Source: Paramixta manurensis (lineage in GTDB: Bacteria; Pseudomonadota; Gammaproteobacteria; Enterobacterales; Enterobacteriaceae). From it: a DNA stretch of 64,000 nucleotides. Both the position numbers and the translations under genes were made by a program. Below the pieces are notes generated by a model, which did no database searches, was not told where the DNA came from, and was given only the letters and a program-made list of their open reading frames with translations. Below are positions 44,749-54,505 of this stretch, piece by piece. The stretch is from assembly GCF_013285385.1 (NCBI RefSeq), contig NZ_CP054212.1:3658001-3722000 (forward strand). Reading direction: 5' to 3'. Every line of letters starts with the position of its first letter. Within the stretch, counting starts at the first letter, position 1.

Positions 44749-45074
44749 TTATTACTCTCGCCTTACAATTAAGATGAAATTTATTCTTACGTGCCACGAT
44801 GCAAATCAACACTCCCCCAAAGGGTTGATTCGCAATATAGGTTAATCCTGCTCAGGAATAAAGTGACAGAAAGAGATAATTTTTCTGACAGAAAAGAAAA
44901 GTCATAAAAATATCATTACGCCTTACCCATTTATTTCCCCTATAATTAATAAAGCACATCAGGGAGAATTAAATAAAATCATTACAGGATTAGTTTAAAG
45001 CTCCACGTTAATATTAGTCGCTATAAAAATCGCTAATTAAATATTGCGTTCTGTTTATTTATCCGGGAGGGGTT
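44749..45074. promoter_or_regulatory. A/T-rich divergent control region between flp and mocR-like gene
   Basis: 326 bp without a gene, strongly A/T-rich, separating the start of the Tad operon from the divergent regulator. It should hold both promoters. The repeats at 44846-44895 are described separately. No sigma-70 boxes can be chosen with confidence. Confidence 0.6.
44846..44895. promoter_or_regulatory. candidate operator: direct repeats and palindrome upstream of flp
   Basis: TGACAGAAA occurs twice, at 44864-44872 and 44886-44894, 22 bp apart (two helical turns, same face). The second copy is inside a perfect palindrome TTTTCTG-A-CAGAAAA (44881-44895). Just upstream is TCCTG-CT-CAGGA (44846-44857). 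MocR-type regulators commonly bind paired direct repeats, so this is the best candidate site for the divergent regulator. Confidence 0.45.
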
Positions 45075-46466
45075 ATGTCCATTATCACACCGCCAATAAG
45101 AGGCAGCCTCCGGCATCATCTTATTGAACAGGTGATTGACCTAATATCCAGCGGCGCGCTACAGCCTGGCGATCGTCTTCCCTCAATACGAACGGTCAGT
45201 GAACGCGACGGCATCTCTCGCGGTACGGTGGTAGTCGCCTACAAAGATCTGGAAAGCCTGGGATATATCGAGGGTAAAGAGAGAAGTGGTTATGTGGTTA
45301 AGGAAGGCGTGATACGCCAGGATTCAGGTAGTGTGGGGGGCACAAAATGCCGTGATAACGCGCTTTTTGCCGAGGACGAATTAGGCGCGCTATGCCGCCG
45401 TTTTGCCGTTGCTAACCGACTACAGAGCCATGACACTGCTACGCTTTCAGCACATTTTATTCGTAAAACCATCAACCACTTTTATGCGCATATCGAAAGT
45501 AATGCGCGGCCGGAGAGTGGCGCAGCCCTTCAGCATGATTTAAAAAAGCAGCTTGCCCGTTACGCGAAACTCACTCGCGGTATTAGCTGCCAGACTGACA
45601 GTATGGTCGTCATGGCCTCCCAACAACAGGCACTCAGCTTAATTGCGCACTATGGTAAAACGCGTAATGCCAACCCAAGTATTATTTTGGAAGACCCCTG
45701 CTCTCCACATGTGGTGCACCTTTTCACCTCGCTGGGGTATGAGATTATTAATGTCAGCATCGGTGACAATGGCCTGGACGTCGCGGCTTTTCCTGACCGT
45801 CCGGTGGATTTTATCTACACGGCGCCGTCGTACAATTTCCCCTCCGGCATCGCCATCAGCCACGCGAATCGTGTACGGTTGCGGCAATGGAGCGAGCAAC
45901 AGCATGCCCTGATTATTGAAGATGACGCCTGTTGTATGCCGCAGAACGGGCAGGTGGTTACACCACCGCTACAGCCTGTTTATCCAGCCCACCCTCTTTT
46001 CTATCTCCATCCGCTCGGTGAGTTAATCGGTAACAGTATCGATCTGAGTTTACTGGTCGCGCCGCCTGACCTTATTCAGCCGTTACGGCAGTTAAACGCG
46101 CTGAATGGCGGGCCAACAGCAATGATTAACCATCAGTTAGCGGCGGTCTTTCTGGGTTCCCATTATTTGATACGGTGTTGGGAGAAAATGCTGAAGGTGC
46201 GGCGCCGTAAATTTTGGCTGGCGGTGGAAGGGCTACGGCAATATGATCCGCAGCTTGAGTATCGCGGGTCGCCGCATGCGGCTTTTTTCAGTTTTACGCT
46301 CAGTTCCGGCCCTCTGCCTGCTGCGGTCGCCGAAGTTGTCTATCCGCTGGCGCTGTTTTGCCGTAATCCTTCACCCATCGACACGCCGCCGCGTTACGTT
46401 TATCCGATCGGCGCGTTAAGCATCAATGAGATTATAAAAATTAACGCCGGGCTGGCACCGCGCTGA
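45075..46466 (+). CDS. MocR/GntR-type regulator with PLP-binding lysine lost
   Basis: 463 residues. An N-terminal GntR-type winged HTH (LIEQVIDLISSGALQPGDRLPSIRTV, GISRGTVVVAYKDLESLGYIE) is joined by a linker to a fold-type I aminotransferase-like domain (YTAPSYNFPSGIAIS near 248-262, IIEDDACCMP near 280-289). In active MocR proteins the next motif is SFSK with the PLP lysine, then RLGY; here it is PLGE (313-316), then DLSL. Lys is replaced by Glu316 and the phosphate-contacting Arg by Asp323, so PLP can hardly bind as an aldimine. GGGAGGGG precedes ATG 45075. Divergent from flp, it is the likely regulator of the Tad operon. Confidence 0.88.
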   Translation: MSIITPPIRGSLRHHLIEQVIDLISSGALQPGDRLPSIRTVSERDGISRGTVVVAYKDLESLGYIEGKERSGYVVKEGVIRQDSGSVGGTKCRDNALFAEDELGALCRRFAVANRLQSHDTATLSAHFIRKTINHFYAHIESNARPESGAALQHDLKKQLARYAKLTRGISCQTDSMVVMASQQQALSLIAHYGKTRNANPSIILEDPCSPHVVHLFTSLGYEIINVSIGDNGLDVAAFPDRPVDFIYTAPSYNFPSGIAISHANRVRLRQWSEQQHALIIEDDACCMPQNGQVVTPPLQPVYPAHPLFYLHPLGELIGNSIDLSLLVAPPDLIQPLRQLNALNGGPTAMINHQLAAVFLGSHYLIRCWEKMLKVRRRKFWLAVEGLRQYDPQLEYRGSPHAAFFSFTLSSGPLPAAVAEVVYPLALFCRNPSPIDTPPRYVYPIGALSINEIIKINAGLAPR

Positions 46467-46481
46467 CCCGGCGCCGACGCC

Positions 46482-47153
46482 TCAGGCAATATTCAGGTAT
46501 TTATGGGTCTGCATCGATAAACGCCAGTTACGCGCAATGCAGGTTTCAATACACAACCGCGTCGCCTCCTGTTTCTGGCTAATCGGCTGCAGGGCGATAA
46601 TGCGCGATTTATCGTCGCTCAAGGTTGCCAGTAAGGCATCTAGCGCATCAACATCGCGCTGGCGTGCAACCGGATGCTTAATTTCATCGGCGCGGGTCAG
46701 CGCCTGCTGCAACACATCATAGCCACCACGCATATTGACCTTCGGCGAGACCGTCACCCACGTCTGCGCGCTACAGCGCACTTCATGGGTACCGCTGGTT
46801 TCTATCTGGCAACTGAAACCTTGTTGTTCTAACGCGAGGGTCAGCGGGGTTAAGTCATGAATCGCCGGTTCGCCGCCGGTGATCACCACATGGCGCGCGG
46901 TCCAGCCATGCTGACGGATAGTTTCGATCAGCATGAGCGCATCGGCGGCGCCCCAGGCGTCACTCTCCACGGTTTTAACCAGGATCTCAGAAAGCCGCGT
47001 TTCCCGATTAGCCAGCTTATCCCAGGTATGTTTAGTATCGCACCAGCTACAACCGACCGGGCATCCCTGTAGACGGATAAAGATTGCCGGGACGCCGGTA
47101 TAAAAACCTTCGCCCTGCAATGTCTGGAACATTTCATTAATCGGGTACTGCAT
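46482..47153 (-). CDS. queE: 7-carboxy-7-deazaguanine synthase QueE
   Basis: 223 residues, equal to E. coli. Radical-SAM enzyme of preQ0/queuosine synthesis that makes the deazapurine ring from the QueD product. The cluster motif GCPVGCSWCD (C-x3-C-x2-C, about 31-38), EMFQTLQGEGFYTG at the start, and the glycine-rich ITGGEPAIHD near 93-102 are intact. It is convergent with the MocR-like gene; the Tad locus separates it from queD. Confidence 0.98.
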   Translation of the reverse strand: MQYPINEMFQTLQGEGFYTGVPAIFIRLQGCPVGCSWCDTKHTWDKLANRETRLSEILVKTVESDAWGAADALMLIETIRQHGWTARHVVITGGEPAIHDLTPLTLALEQQGFSCQIETSGTHEVRCSAQTWVTVSPKVNMRGGYDVLQQALTRADEIKHPVARQRDVDALDALLATLSDDKSRIIALQPISQKQEATRLCIETCIARNWRLSMQTHKYLNIA

Positions 47154-47251
47154 TATTCATTCACCGTGGGGAAAAACAGGGCGCAGATTATGGCAGATAG
47201 CGACAATTGCGCCAAATTTAGCGGTAAAAAACCGCACAAAGCGGTTATGGC

Positions 47252-48157
47252 TCAGCATAACGCTTGCCACTGTGGCGAGTTGGCGAACCAGTCGGCAAGA
47301 AAGTCAATCAACGCGCGCAACGCCGGTAATAGCTGGCGCCGTGAGCTATAAATGCCATAGATTCCCATATTGTCTAGTTGGTACTCTGGCAAAATCGGTA
47401 CCAGTTCCCCGCGCGCCAGCCATTCCGCCGCCGAATGGAGTGGCTGCATACTGATTCCCGCGCCGGTCAATGTCGCGCTAAGCAAAAAGAAGGAGTCGTT
47501 AGCGCTGAGATTCCCGCTGACCGCGACAGCGGTTTGCCACTCGTCACGGGTAAAATGCCACAAGCTTTTACCAAAGTTGGAATAGGTCAGGCAATTATGG
47601 TGGCGTAAATCATCCGGCGACAGCGGTTGCCCATGTTGCGCCACCCACGCTGGCGAAGCGCATAATACTGAGCGACAAACGCCCAGCGGGCGCGCGATCA
47701 GGTTGGGTTCCAGTTCGCTGGCAATACGGAGCGCCAGATCGATGCGCTCTTCAACCAGATTAATACGCTGGTTGCTAATCTGCATATCGATCTGTACGCC
47801 GGGATGGCGTTGTTGGAATTCAGTTAGCGCGACCGAGATAGCACTCCAGGCAAGCGAAAATGAACAAGAGACACGTAACACCCCGGTAAGCTCTTGGCTA
47901 TGATGCAACTGGTCTTGTTCTATCTCCTCCGCCAGCGCCAACAAATCCCGGCAGCGTGCCAACGCACGTTCGCCTGGCGCCGTCAGGCTTAGGCGACGAG
48001 TGGTCCGGTGCAATAATCGCGCCCCGGCCCACTCTTCCATTTGCGCCAAATAGCGCGTCACCATGCCGCGTGACATCATCAACGCTTCCGCCGCCGCTGA
48101 CAGGCTTTTACGCTCAACAATGGTGACAAAGACTTTACTGGCGATCAGCCTATCCAT
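47252..48157 (-). CDS. LysR-family transcriptional regulator
   Basis: 301 residues from ATG 48157, which gives the usual LysR opening (MDRLIASKVFVTIVERKSLS); an ATG six codons upstream has no better ribosome site. HTH AAAEALMMSRGMVTRYLAQME is followed by GARLLHRTTRRLSLT and the effector domain. It belongs with the CrgA/PA2758-like short LysR group. It is divergent from the exported metallo-beta-lactamase-fold gene with about 100 bp between starts, so it probably controls that gene. Confidence 0.85.
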   Translation of the reverse strand: MDRLIASKVFVTIVERKSLSAAAEALMMSRGMVTRYLAQMEEWAGARLLHRTTRRLSLTAPGERALARCRDLLALAEEIEQDQLHHSQELTGVLRVSCSFSLAWSAISVALTEFQQRHPGVQIDMQISNQRINLVEERIDLALRIASELEPNLIARPLGVCRSVLCASPAWVAQHGQPLSPDDLRHHNCLTYSNFGKSLWHFTRDEWQTAVAVSGNLSANDSFFLLSATLTGAGISMQPLHSAAEWLARGELVPILPEYQLDNMGIYGIYSSRRQLLPALRALIDFLADWFANSPQWQALC

Positions 48158-48261
48158 TCTATATGTCCGATTCATTCAACAATCTGTTGCAGATTATCGT
48201 GTTTTTCTTTGCATCTGTTCAAATTAGTATACATATCGTATTTTGTTACCGGAAAAAGAAG

Positions 48262-49140
48262 ATGAGACTGCTCCCTTTACTCGCATTAGGTCTGCTGGCC
48301 GCTAGTGGTTCTTCCGCCTTATTCGCTGCCGAGACGCTGACTGTCGATGTCTATAACCCTGGCGCGGATAGCCTGTTTCCGGTGAGTTCGGAAATTGTCT
48401 CCGGGCCGCATGAAGTGGCGCTGATTGACGCACAATTCCAGCGTAACGACGCGCAAGAGTTGGTTAAACGCATTAAAACCAGCGGGAAAAAGCTGACCAC
48501 GGTGTTTATTAGCCAGTCCGACCCGGATTTTTATTTCGGGCTTGAAACCATCAAAGCGGCGTTCCCCCAAGCGAAAATTCTCGCCACGCCGCAAACCGTT
48601 GAACAAATCAAAAAGACGCAGCAAATTAAGCTGAGTTACTGGGGGCCGCAGCTAAAAGAGAATGCGCCCACCGCCGTGGTTATTCCTGAGCCGTTAAAGG
48701 GCAACCACTTTACCGTTGATGGCATGCGCGTTGAGGTGAAAGGCTTAACAGGGCCCAATGCCGCACATAGCTGGCTCTGGGTGCCGTCGCTTAAAACGGT
48801 AATGGGCGGAGTGGTGGTTACTGGCGATAATATGCATGTCTGGCTAGCCGATGCGCAGACCAAACAGGCGCGGGCGGCGTGGTTACAAACGCTTGACGCC
48901 ATTCGGGCGCTGAAACCGGCACGCGTTATCCCCGGCCATTTTCTACCGGGCGCGGATGAAAGCATTCGCTCGGTGAACTTTACGCGCGATTATATCCGGA
49001 ACGTGGAGCGCGCTTTACCCGGCAGCGCCAACGCCGCCGCGTTGATTAACACCATCAAAACCCGCTATCCCGATCTGAAGGATGAGTCGAGCCTGGCGTT
49101 AAGCGCAAAGGTGTTGAAAGGAGAGATGTCCTGGCCCTAG
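48262..49140 (+). CDS. exported metallo-beta-lactamase-fold protein with degenerate metal site
   Basis: 292 residues from ATG 48262 (GGAAAAAGAAG upstream), beginning a signal peptide (LLPLLALGLLAASGSSALFA, cut before AETLTV). The fold is recognisable: VALIDAQFQRNDA, LTTVFISQSDPDFYFGLETI, HSWLWVPSLKTVMGGVVVTGDNMH and ARVIPGHFLPG. Where active members have HGHPDH, this has QSDPDF, so three metal histidines of the first motif are absent; the later histidines and GD are kept. A single-metal or non-hydrolytic role is possible. It is paired with the divergent LysR gene. Related exported proteins with this changed motif exist, as far as I recall. Confidence 0.8.
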   Translation: MRLLPLLALGLLAASGSSALFAAETLTVDVYNPGADSLFPVSSEIVSGPHEVALIDAQFQRNDAQELVKRIKTSGKKLTTVFISQSDPDFYFGLETIKAAFPQAKILATPQTVEQIKKTQQIKLSYWGPQLKENAPTAVVIPEPLKGNHFTVDGMRVEVKGLTGPNAAHSWLWVPSLKTVMGGVVVTGDNMHVWLADAQTKQARAAWLQTLDAIRALKPARVIPGHFLPGADESIRSVNFTRDYIRNVERALPGSANAAALINTIKTRYPDLKDESSLALSAKVLKGEMSWP

Positions 49141-49151
49141 CCGCCATTATT

Positions 49152-49171
49152 AACGCCCCGGCGGGGGCGTT
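49152..49171. terminator. hairpin between convergent MBL-fold and acyltransferase genes
   Basis: AACGCCCC pairs with GGGGCGTT around a GGCG loop, 12 bp after one stop codon and 13 bp before the other. No strong U-tract follows on either strand. Likely a shared stop signal. Confidence 0.5.
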
Positions 49172-49183
49172 ATCACGCTGGCG

Positions 49184-51070
49184 CTACATTAACCCATCAT
49201 GATGGATTTGTTGCAGAGCGGCTTGCGCCACATCGTTGGCGCCGCTTAAGGTAAAGTGACCATAGTCGAAAGCGCTGGGTTGCCCATTACTTGCCAGTGG
49301 ATGACAGACATCGTGCGGGCAAACAATTTGGTACACCGAAATGTATTCGACTTGCTCACGCCTCATCGCCTGGCGCAATGCAACATCGGTCTGCTTAATC
49401 TCTTTATTGATCGATTTCGCCACCAGATCCTTACGCCCATCCTGCTGGTAAGCCAGCAAATCCGGTAATGCTTCGGCATACTCAATGGTTGGCCCCATGA
49501 CAATAATGTTCTGTGTAACGCCTTTTAACGCCTGTATCGAAGCATGTAAGGCGGCGAAATCGTTATGTAACCAACGTGCGGAAATAATCACGCCATCCAC
49601 CCGATGCGCGGGCAACCATGATTGATAAACGTAATCCATTAACTCACTGCATTTATTATGCACCGATTGACGCATAACCGGCTTGCATCCCGCCGCCGTC
49701 GCTTGCATTAGGTTGATCTCTTTACCGGCTTTATTACTCAACGCCCGCCATAAATGCGCGCCGTGGCTGTCGCCAATTAACAGGTAGTTTTTCGCCTTAC
49801 CGGACATTTTCAGGCAGCGATCGCGTTGATAACTGCCTTTCGCCTCATTATTGCCGTCAAAGAAGCAAACGCCATTGCGAAATTGATAGTGGTACTCGTC
49901 GGTGCCGTGATACTGGGAAAACTGCGCCACGGTTAATGCTTCGTGGGAGAATTGCCCGGCATTATTGTTAAAATGGCCGATATAGAGCGTCCCTAGCGCC
50001 AACGCCACTACGCCCCCCGCCGATGCGCTGACAATGCCGCCAGGGCGCAAGGCAGAAAGCTTGTAGCGGAACGGAATCTCAATCAGATAACGTGAAGCAA
50101 CCGCCAGCCCAAAGGTCGCGGCAATAATCGCCAAGTCGCGCGTACCGTCGCCAAAATTAAAGAACATTTTGCTATAGACGATAATCGGCCAGTGCCAGAG
50201 ATACAGACAATAAGAGATCATGCCGATATAGACTACCGGCTTTAACGCTAACAGGCGGTTCACCAGCGCTTCACGCCCGGCAAGAATAATCAGGAAGCTG
50301 CCTACGCAAGGCCATAATGCATTCCAGGAGGGAAACGGTTTATCGGTATTGAGCCACACAAAACCGAACACAATTAGCGCCAGCCCCACCAGACTGAGGG
50401 CATGTTTGGCGCCTTGCCTCACTCTTACCATACTGCTTTCCAGCCCGGAGACCGAGATAATGCCGCCCAGCGCCAGCTCCCAGGCACGAGTGGGTAACAG
50501 GTAGAAGGTAAAGTCAGGTCGCTTTAATACCCCGACAATACTCAATAGAAACGATCCGGCAATAATCAGCAGCATTACGTGGGTAAGGCGGTGGCGAAAC
50601 CAACGCATCGCCAGCAAGAGAACTACCGGGAACACAATATAGAACTGCTCTTCTACCGCCAACGACCACGTGTGTAGCAGCGGTTTTAGCTCAGCGGGCC
50701 CGGCGAAATAACCGGTTTGCTGCCAGAAATAGAGATTGGAAGAAAACAGCGTAGCGGCCAGCGCGCTGTTACTAAGCTCGGTAAATTGGGACGGTAAAAG
50801 ATGGTGATAACCAAATAACAACGTGGCAAACAGCACCACAAACAGTGGCGGCAGAATACGCAGGCAACGCCGCTTATAAAACTCAAGGTAAGAGAATGAA
50901 TCACGGCTGGCATTTTGATAAATGATACCGCAGATGAGGTAACCCGAAATCACGAAAAAAATATCAACGCCGGTAAACCCACCCGGTAGCGCTTGCAGGC
51001 CCATATGGTAAGCAATCACCGGTAACACCGCCAGCGCGCGCAGACCATCTATGTCAGCACGGTATTTCAT
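49184..51070 (-). CDS. OafA/YrhL-type acyltransferase with C-terminal SGNH domain
   Basis: 628 residues from ATG 51070 (GAGG at good spacing; typical opening MKYRADIDGLRALAVLPVIAYH). The first ~350 residues are an acyltransferase 3 domain with about ten membrane spans and the catalytic-type RALAVLPVIAYH (Arg and His) and GVDIFFVISGYLI motifs. The C-terminal ~250 residues are a periplasmic SGNH domain: LLIGDSHGAHL supplies the Ser and DYGHFTLSGA the Asp-x-x-His. Proteins of this architecture O-acetylate O-antigen or other surface polysaccharide; the target is unknown. It stands alone in an accessory stretch between queE and eno. Confidence 0.93.
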   Translation of the reverse strand: MKYRADIDGLRALAVLPVIAYHMGLQALPGGFTGVDIFFVISGYLICGIIYQNASRDSFSYLEFYKRRCLRILPPLFVVLFATLLFGYHHLLPSQFTELSNSALAATLFSSNLYFWQQTGYFAGPAELKPLLHTWSLAVEEQFYIVFPVVLLLAMRWFRHRLTHVMLLIIAGSFLLSIVGVLKRPDFTFYLLPTRAWELALGGIISVSGLESSMVRVRQGAKHALSLVGLALIVFGFVWLNTDKPFPSWNALWPCVGSFLIILAGREALVNRLLALKPVVYIGMISYCLYLWHWPIIVYSKMFFNFGDGTRDLAIIAATFGLAVASRYLIEIPFRYKLSALRPGGIVSASAGGVVALALGTLYIGHFNNNAGQFSHEALTVAQFSQYHGTDEYHYQFRNGVCFFDGNNEAKGSYQRDRCLKMSGKAKNYLLIGDSHGAHLWRALSNKAGKEINLMQATAAGCKPVMRQSVHNKCSELMDYVYQSWLPAHRVDGVIISARWLHNDFAALHASIQALKGVTQNIIVMGPTIEYAEALPDLLAYQQDGRKDLVAKSINKEIKQTDVALRQAMRREQVEYISVYQIVCPHDVCHPLASNGQPSAFDYGHFTLSGANDVAQAALQQIHHDGLM

Positions 51071-51197
51071 TTTTACCTCACGTAACAAATACAAAACATT
51101 ACATAAGGTTTACATACATTAGCGAAAAGGTAACCCTCTGTGGGCATAATTCGGAGATTACTGAGGGTACCAGGATGGTGGGCGCATTCTAACCAGC

Positions 51198-51227
51198 AAA
51201 AAAAAACCCCGTAAATTCACGGGGTTT
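51198..51227 (-). terminator. intrinsic terminator of eno
   Basis: On the minus strand AAACCCCGT, a 6-nt loop and ACGGGGTTT form a 9-bp stem directly followed by a run of T (51206-51198). It lies about 50 bp after the eno stop codon. The remaining bases up to the acyltransferase start show an A/T-rich stretch only. Confidence 0.93.
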
Positions 51228-51277
51228 CATCAAAATAGCCGACGGAAGCACCAGATTCCGCGGTTAAAAAGCCAGAA

Positions 51278-52573
<1,296 letters not shown>

Positions 52574-52648
52574 TAGGTTTTCCTCAGTACAAGTTACGAA
52601 ACTTAAGACAAACAACGCCCGAAAAGTTCGGGCGCCATTATGAAAACG

Positions 52649-54286
52649 TTACTTCGCCTGACGCTTTTGATACTCATTAGCCGCTTTAACAAAACCGGCA
52701 AACAGCGGATGACCATCACGCGGCGTCGAGGTAAATTCCGGATGGAACTGACACGCGACAAACCATGGGTGGTTAGGAAGCTCAATAATCTCCACCAGTT
52801 GGTCATCACCGGAGCGGCCTGCTACCCGCAGACCGGCGGCTTCAATCTGCTTCAACAGCATATTGTTCACTTCATAACGGTGGCGATGACGTTCCACAAT
52901 GGTCTCAGCGCCGTACAGTTGGCGCGCCAGGCTACCATCCGCCAACTGGCACTGCTGGCTGCCGAGACGCATGGTGCCGCCCAAGTCGCTATGCTCGCTG
53001 CGCTGCTCCACATTGCCATTTTCATCACGCCATTCGGTGATTAACGCCACCACCGGGTACTTACAGTCTGGCACAAATTCCGTCGAATTGGCGTCCGGCA
53101 TATGGGCAACGTGACGCGCGAAATCCATCAGCGCAACCTGCATACCCAGACAAATGCCGAGATAAGGAATGTTGTTCTCACGCGCGTATTGCGCGGTCAT
53201 CACTTTCCCTTCTACGCCGCGATAACCAAAACCACCCGGGATCAGGATCGCATCTAACTCTTTCAGCACTTCAACGCCGCGCGTTTCAACATCTTGCGAA
53301 TCGATAAGCTTGATGTTCACCGTCACGCGATTTTTCAGGCCGCCGTGTTTCAGCGCTTCAATCACTGATTTATAGGCATCTGGCAGCTCAACATACTTGC
53401 CCACCATGCCAATGGTGACTTCACCGCCCGGATTGGCCTCTTCATAGATGACCTGTTCCCATTCCGCGAGGTTCGCTTCCGGCACATTCAGGCTGAATCG
53501 TTTACAAATATAATCGTCCAACCCCTGAGATTTCAACAGGCCAGGGATTTTATAGATAGAATCAACATCTTTTAGGGAAATAACCGCTTTTTCCGGCACG
53601 TTACAGAACAGGGCGATTTTCGCACGTTCATTAGCCGGAACCGCACGGTCAGAGCGGCAAATCAGCACGTCAGGCTGAATACCAATTGACAGTAACTCTT
53701 TCACTGAGTGCTGCGTCGGTTTAGTTTTCACTTCGCCCGCCGCCGCCATATAGGGCACCAACGTCAGGTGCATATACATGGTGTGTTCACGGCCAACGTC
53801 GACCGCCATCTGGCGAATCGCTTCGAGGAACGGCAGTGATTCAATGTCACCCACCGTGCCGCCGATTTCGACCAACACCACATCGTGGCCTTCGCCACCT
53901 TCGATGATGCGCTCTTTGATAGCGTTAGTAATGTGCGGAATCACCTGAATGGTCGCGCCCAGATAGTCGCCACGGCGTTCTTTGCGCAGCACTTCTGAAT
54001 AGATACGGCCAGTGGTGAAGTTATTGCGACGGGACATTTTGGTGCGAATGAAGCGCTCGTAGTGGCCCAAATCAAGATCGGTTTCTGCGCCATCATCAGT
54101 GACAAAAACTTCACCGTGTTGCGTCGGGCTCATGGTGCCCGGATCAACGTTGATATACGGGTCCAGCTTCATAATGGTCACGTTTAGACCACGTGCTTCG
54201 AGAATGGCTGCGAGGGAGGCTGCGGCAATGCCTTTACCCAGAGAGGATACGACCCCGCCGGTCACAAAAATATAGTTCGTTGTCAT
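52649..54286 (-). CDS. pyrG: CTP synthase
   Basis: 545 residues, the E. coli length. An N-terminal ammonia ligase domain (FVTGGVVSSLGKGIAAASLA; KLDPYINVDPGTMSPTQHGEVF) joins a class I glutamine amidotransferase domain with the nucleophile cysteine in GICLGMQVALM (about 380) and the C-terminal HPEF histidine. It aminates UTP to CTP. The 219-bp gap upstream to mazG shows no gene. Confidence 0.99.
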   Translation of the reverse strand: MTTNYIFVTGGVVSSLGKGIAAASLAAILEARGLNVTIMKLDPYINVDPGTMSPTQHGEVFVTDDGAETDLDLGHYERFIRTKMSRRNNFTTGRIYSEVLRKERRGDYLGATIQVIPHITNAIKERIIEGGEGHDVVLVEIGGTVGDIESLPFLEAIRQMAVDVGREHTMYMHLTLVPYMAAAGEVKTKPTQHSVKELLSIGIQPDVLICRSDRAVPANERAKIALFCNVPEKAVISLKDVDSIYKIPGLLKSQGLDDYICKRFSLNVPEANLAEWEQVIYEEANPGGEVTIGMVGKYVELPDAYKSVIEALKHGGLKNRVTVNIKLIDSQDVETRGVEVLKELDAILIPGGFGYRGVEGKVMTAQYARENNIPYLGICLGMQVALMDFARHVAHMPDANSTEFVPDCKYPVVALITEWRDENGNVEQRSEHSDLGGTMRLGSQQCQLADGSLARQLYGAETIVERHRHRYEVNNMLLKQIEAAGLRVAGRSGDDQLVEIIELPNHPWFVACQFHPEFTSTPRDGHPLFAGFVKAANEYQKRQAK

Positions 54287-54505
54287 GCTGAACCTGAGAG
54301 TTTAGGTTTAAAGACGATGGAATAACCAAGACGGGAAAACAGTATACCGGATTCCCCAATCAGCCACAATTGATCATTCACTTGTCTGCCCGTCGCCACA
54401 TTATGGGCATCAACATACCCTATCTCTACCGACGTAGGTTTGATTTTAGTCATAGCGGCAGCAAAAGCTGAATCGTGTTAGCCTGGGCGCTTAGCGCCGC
54501 GCCGC

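Noticed and set aside
33273..46466. Type II secretion or type IV pilus system instead of Tad
   Set aside because: The Flp pilin motif, TadZ, TadV-type short peptidase, TadE/F/G and split TadB/TadC platform are specific to Tad.
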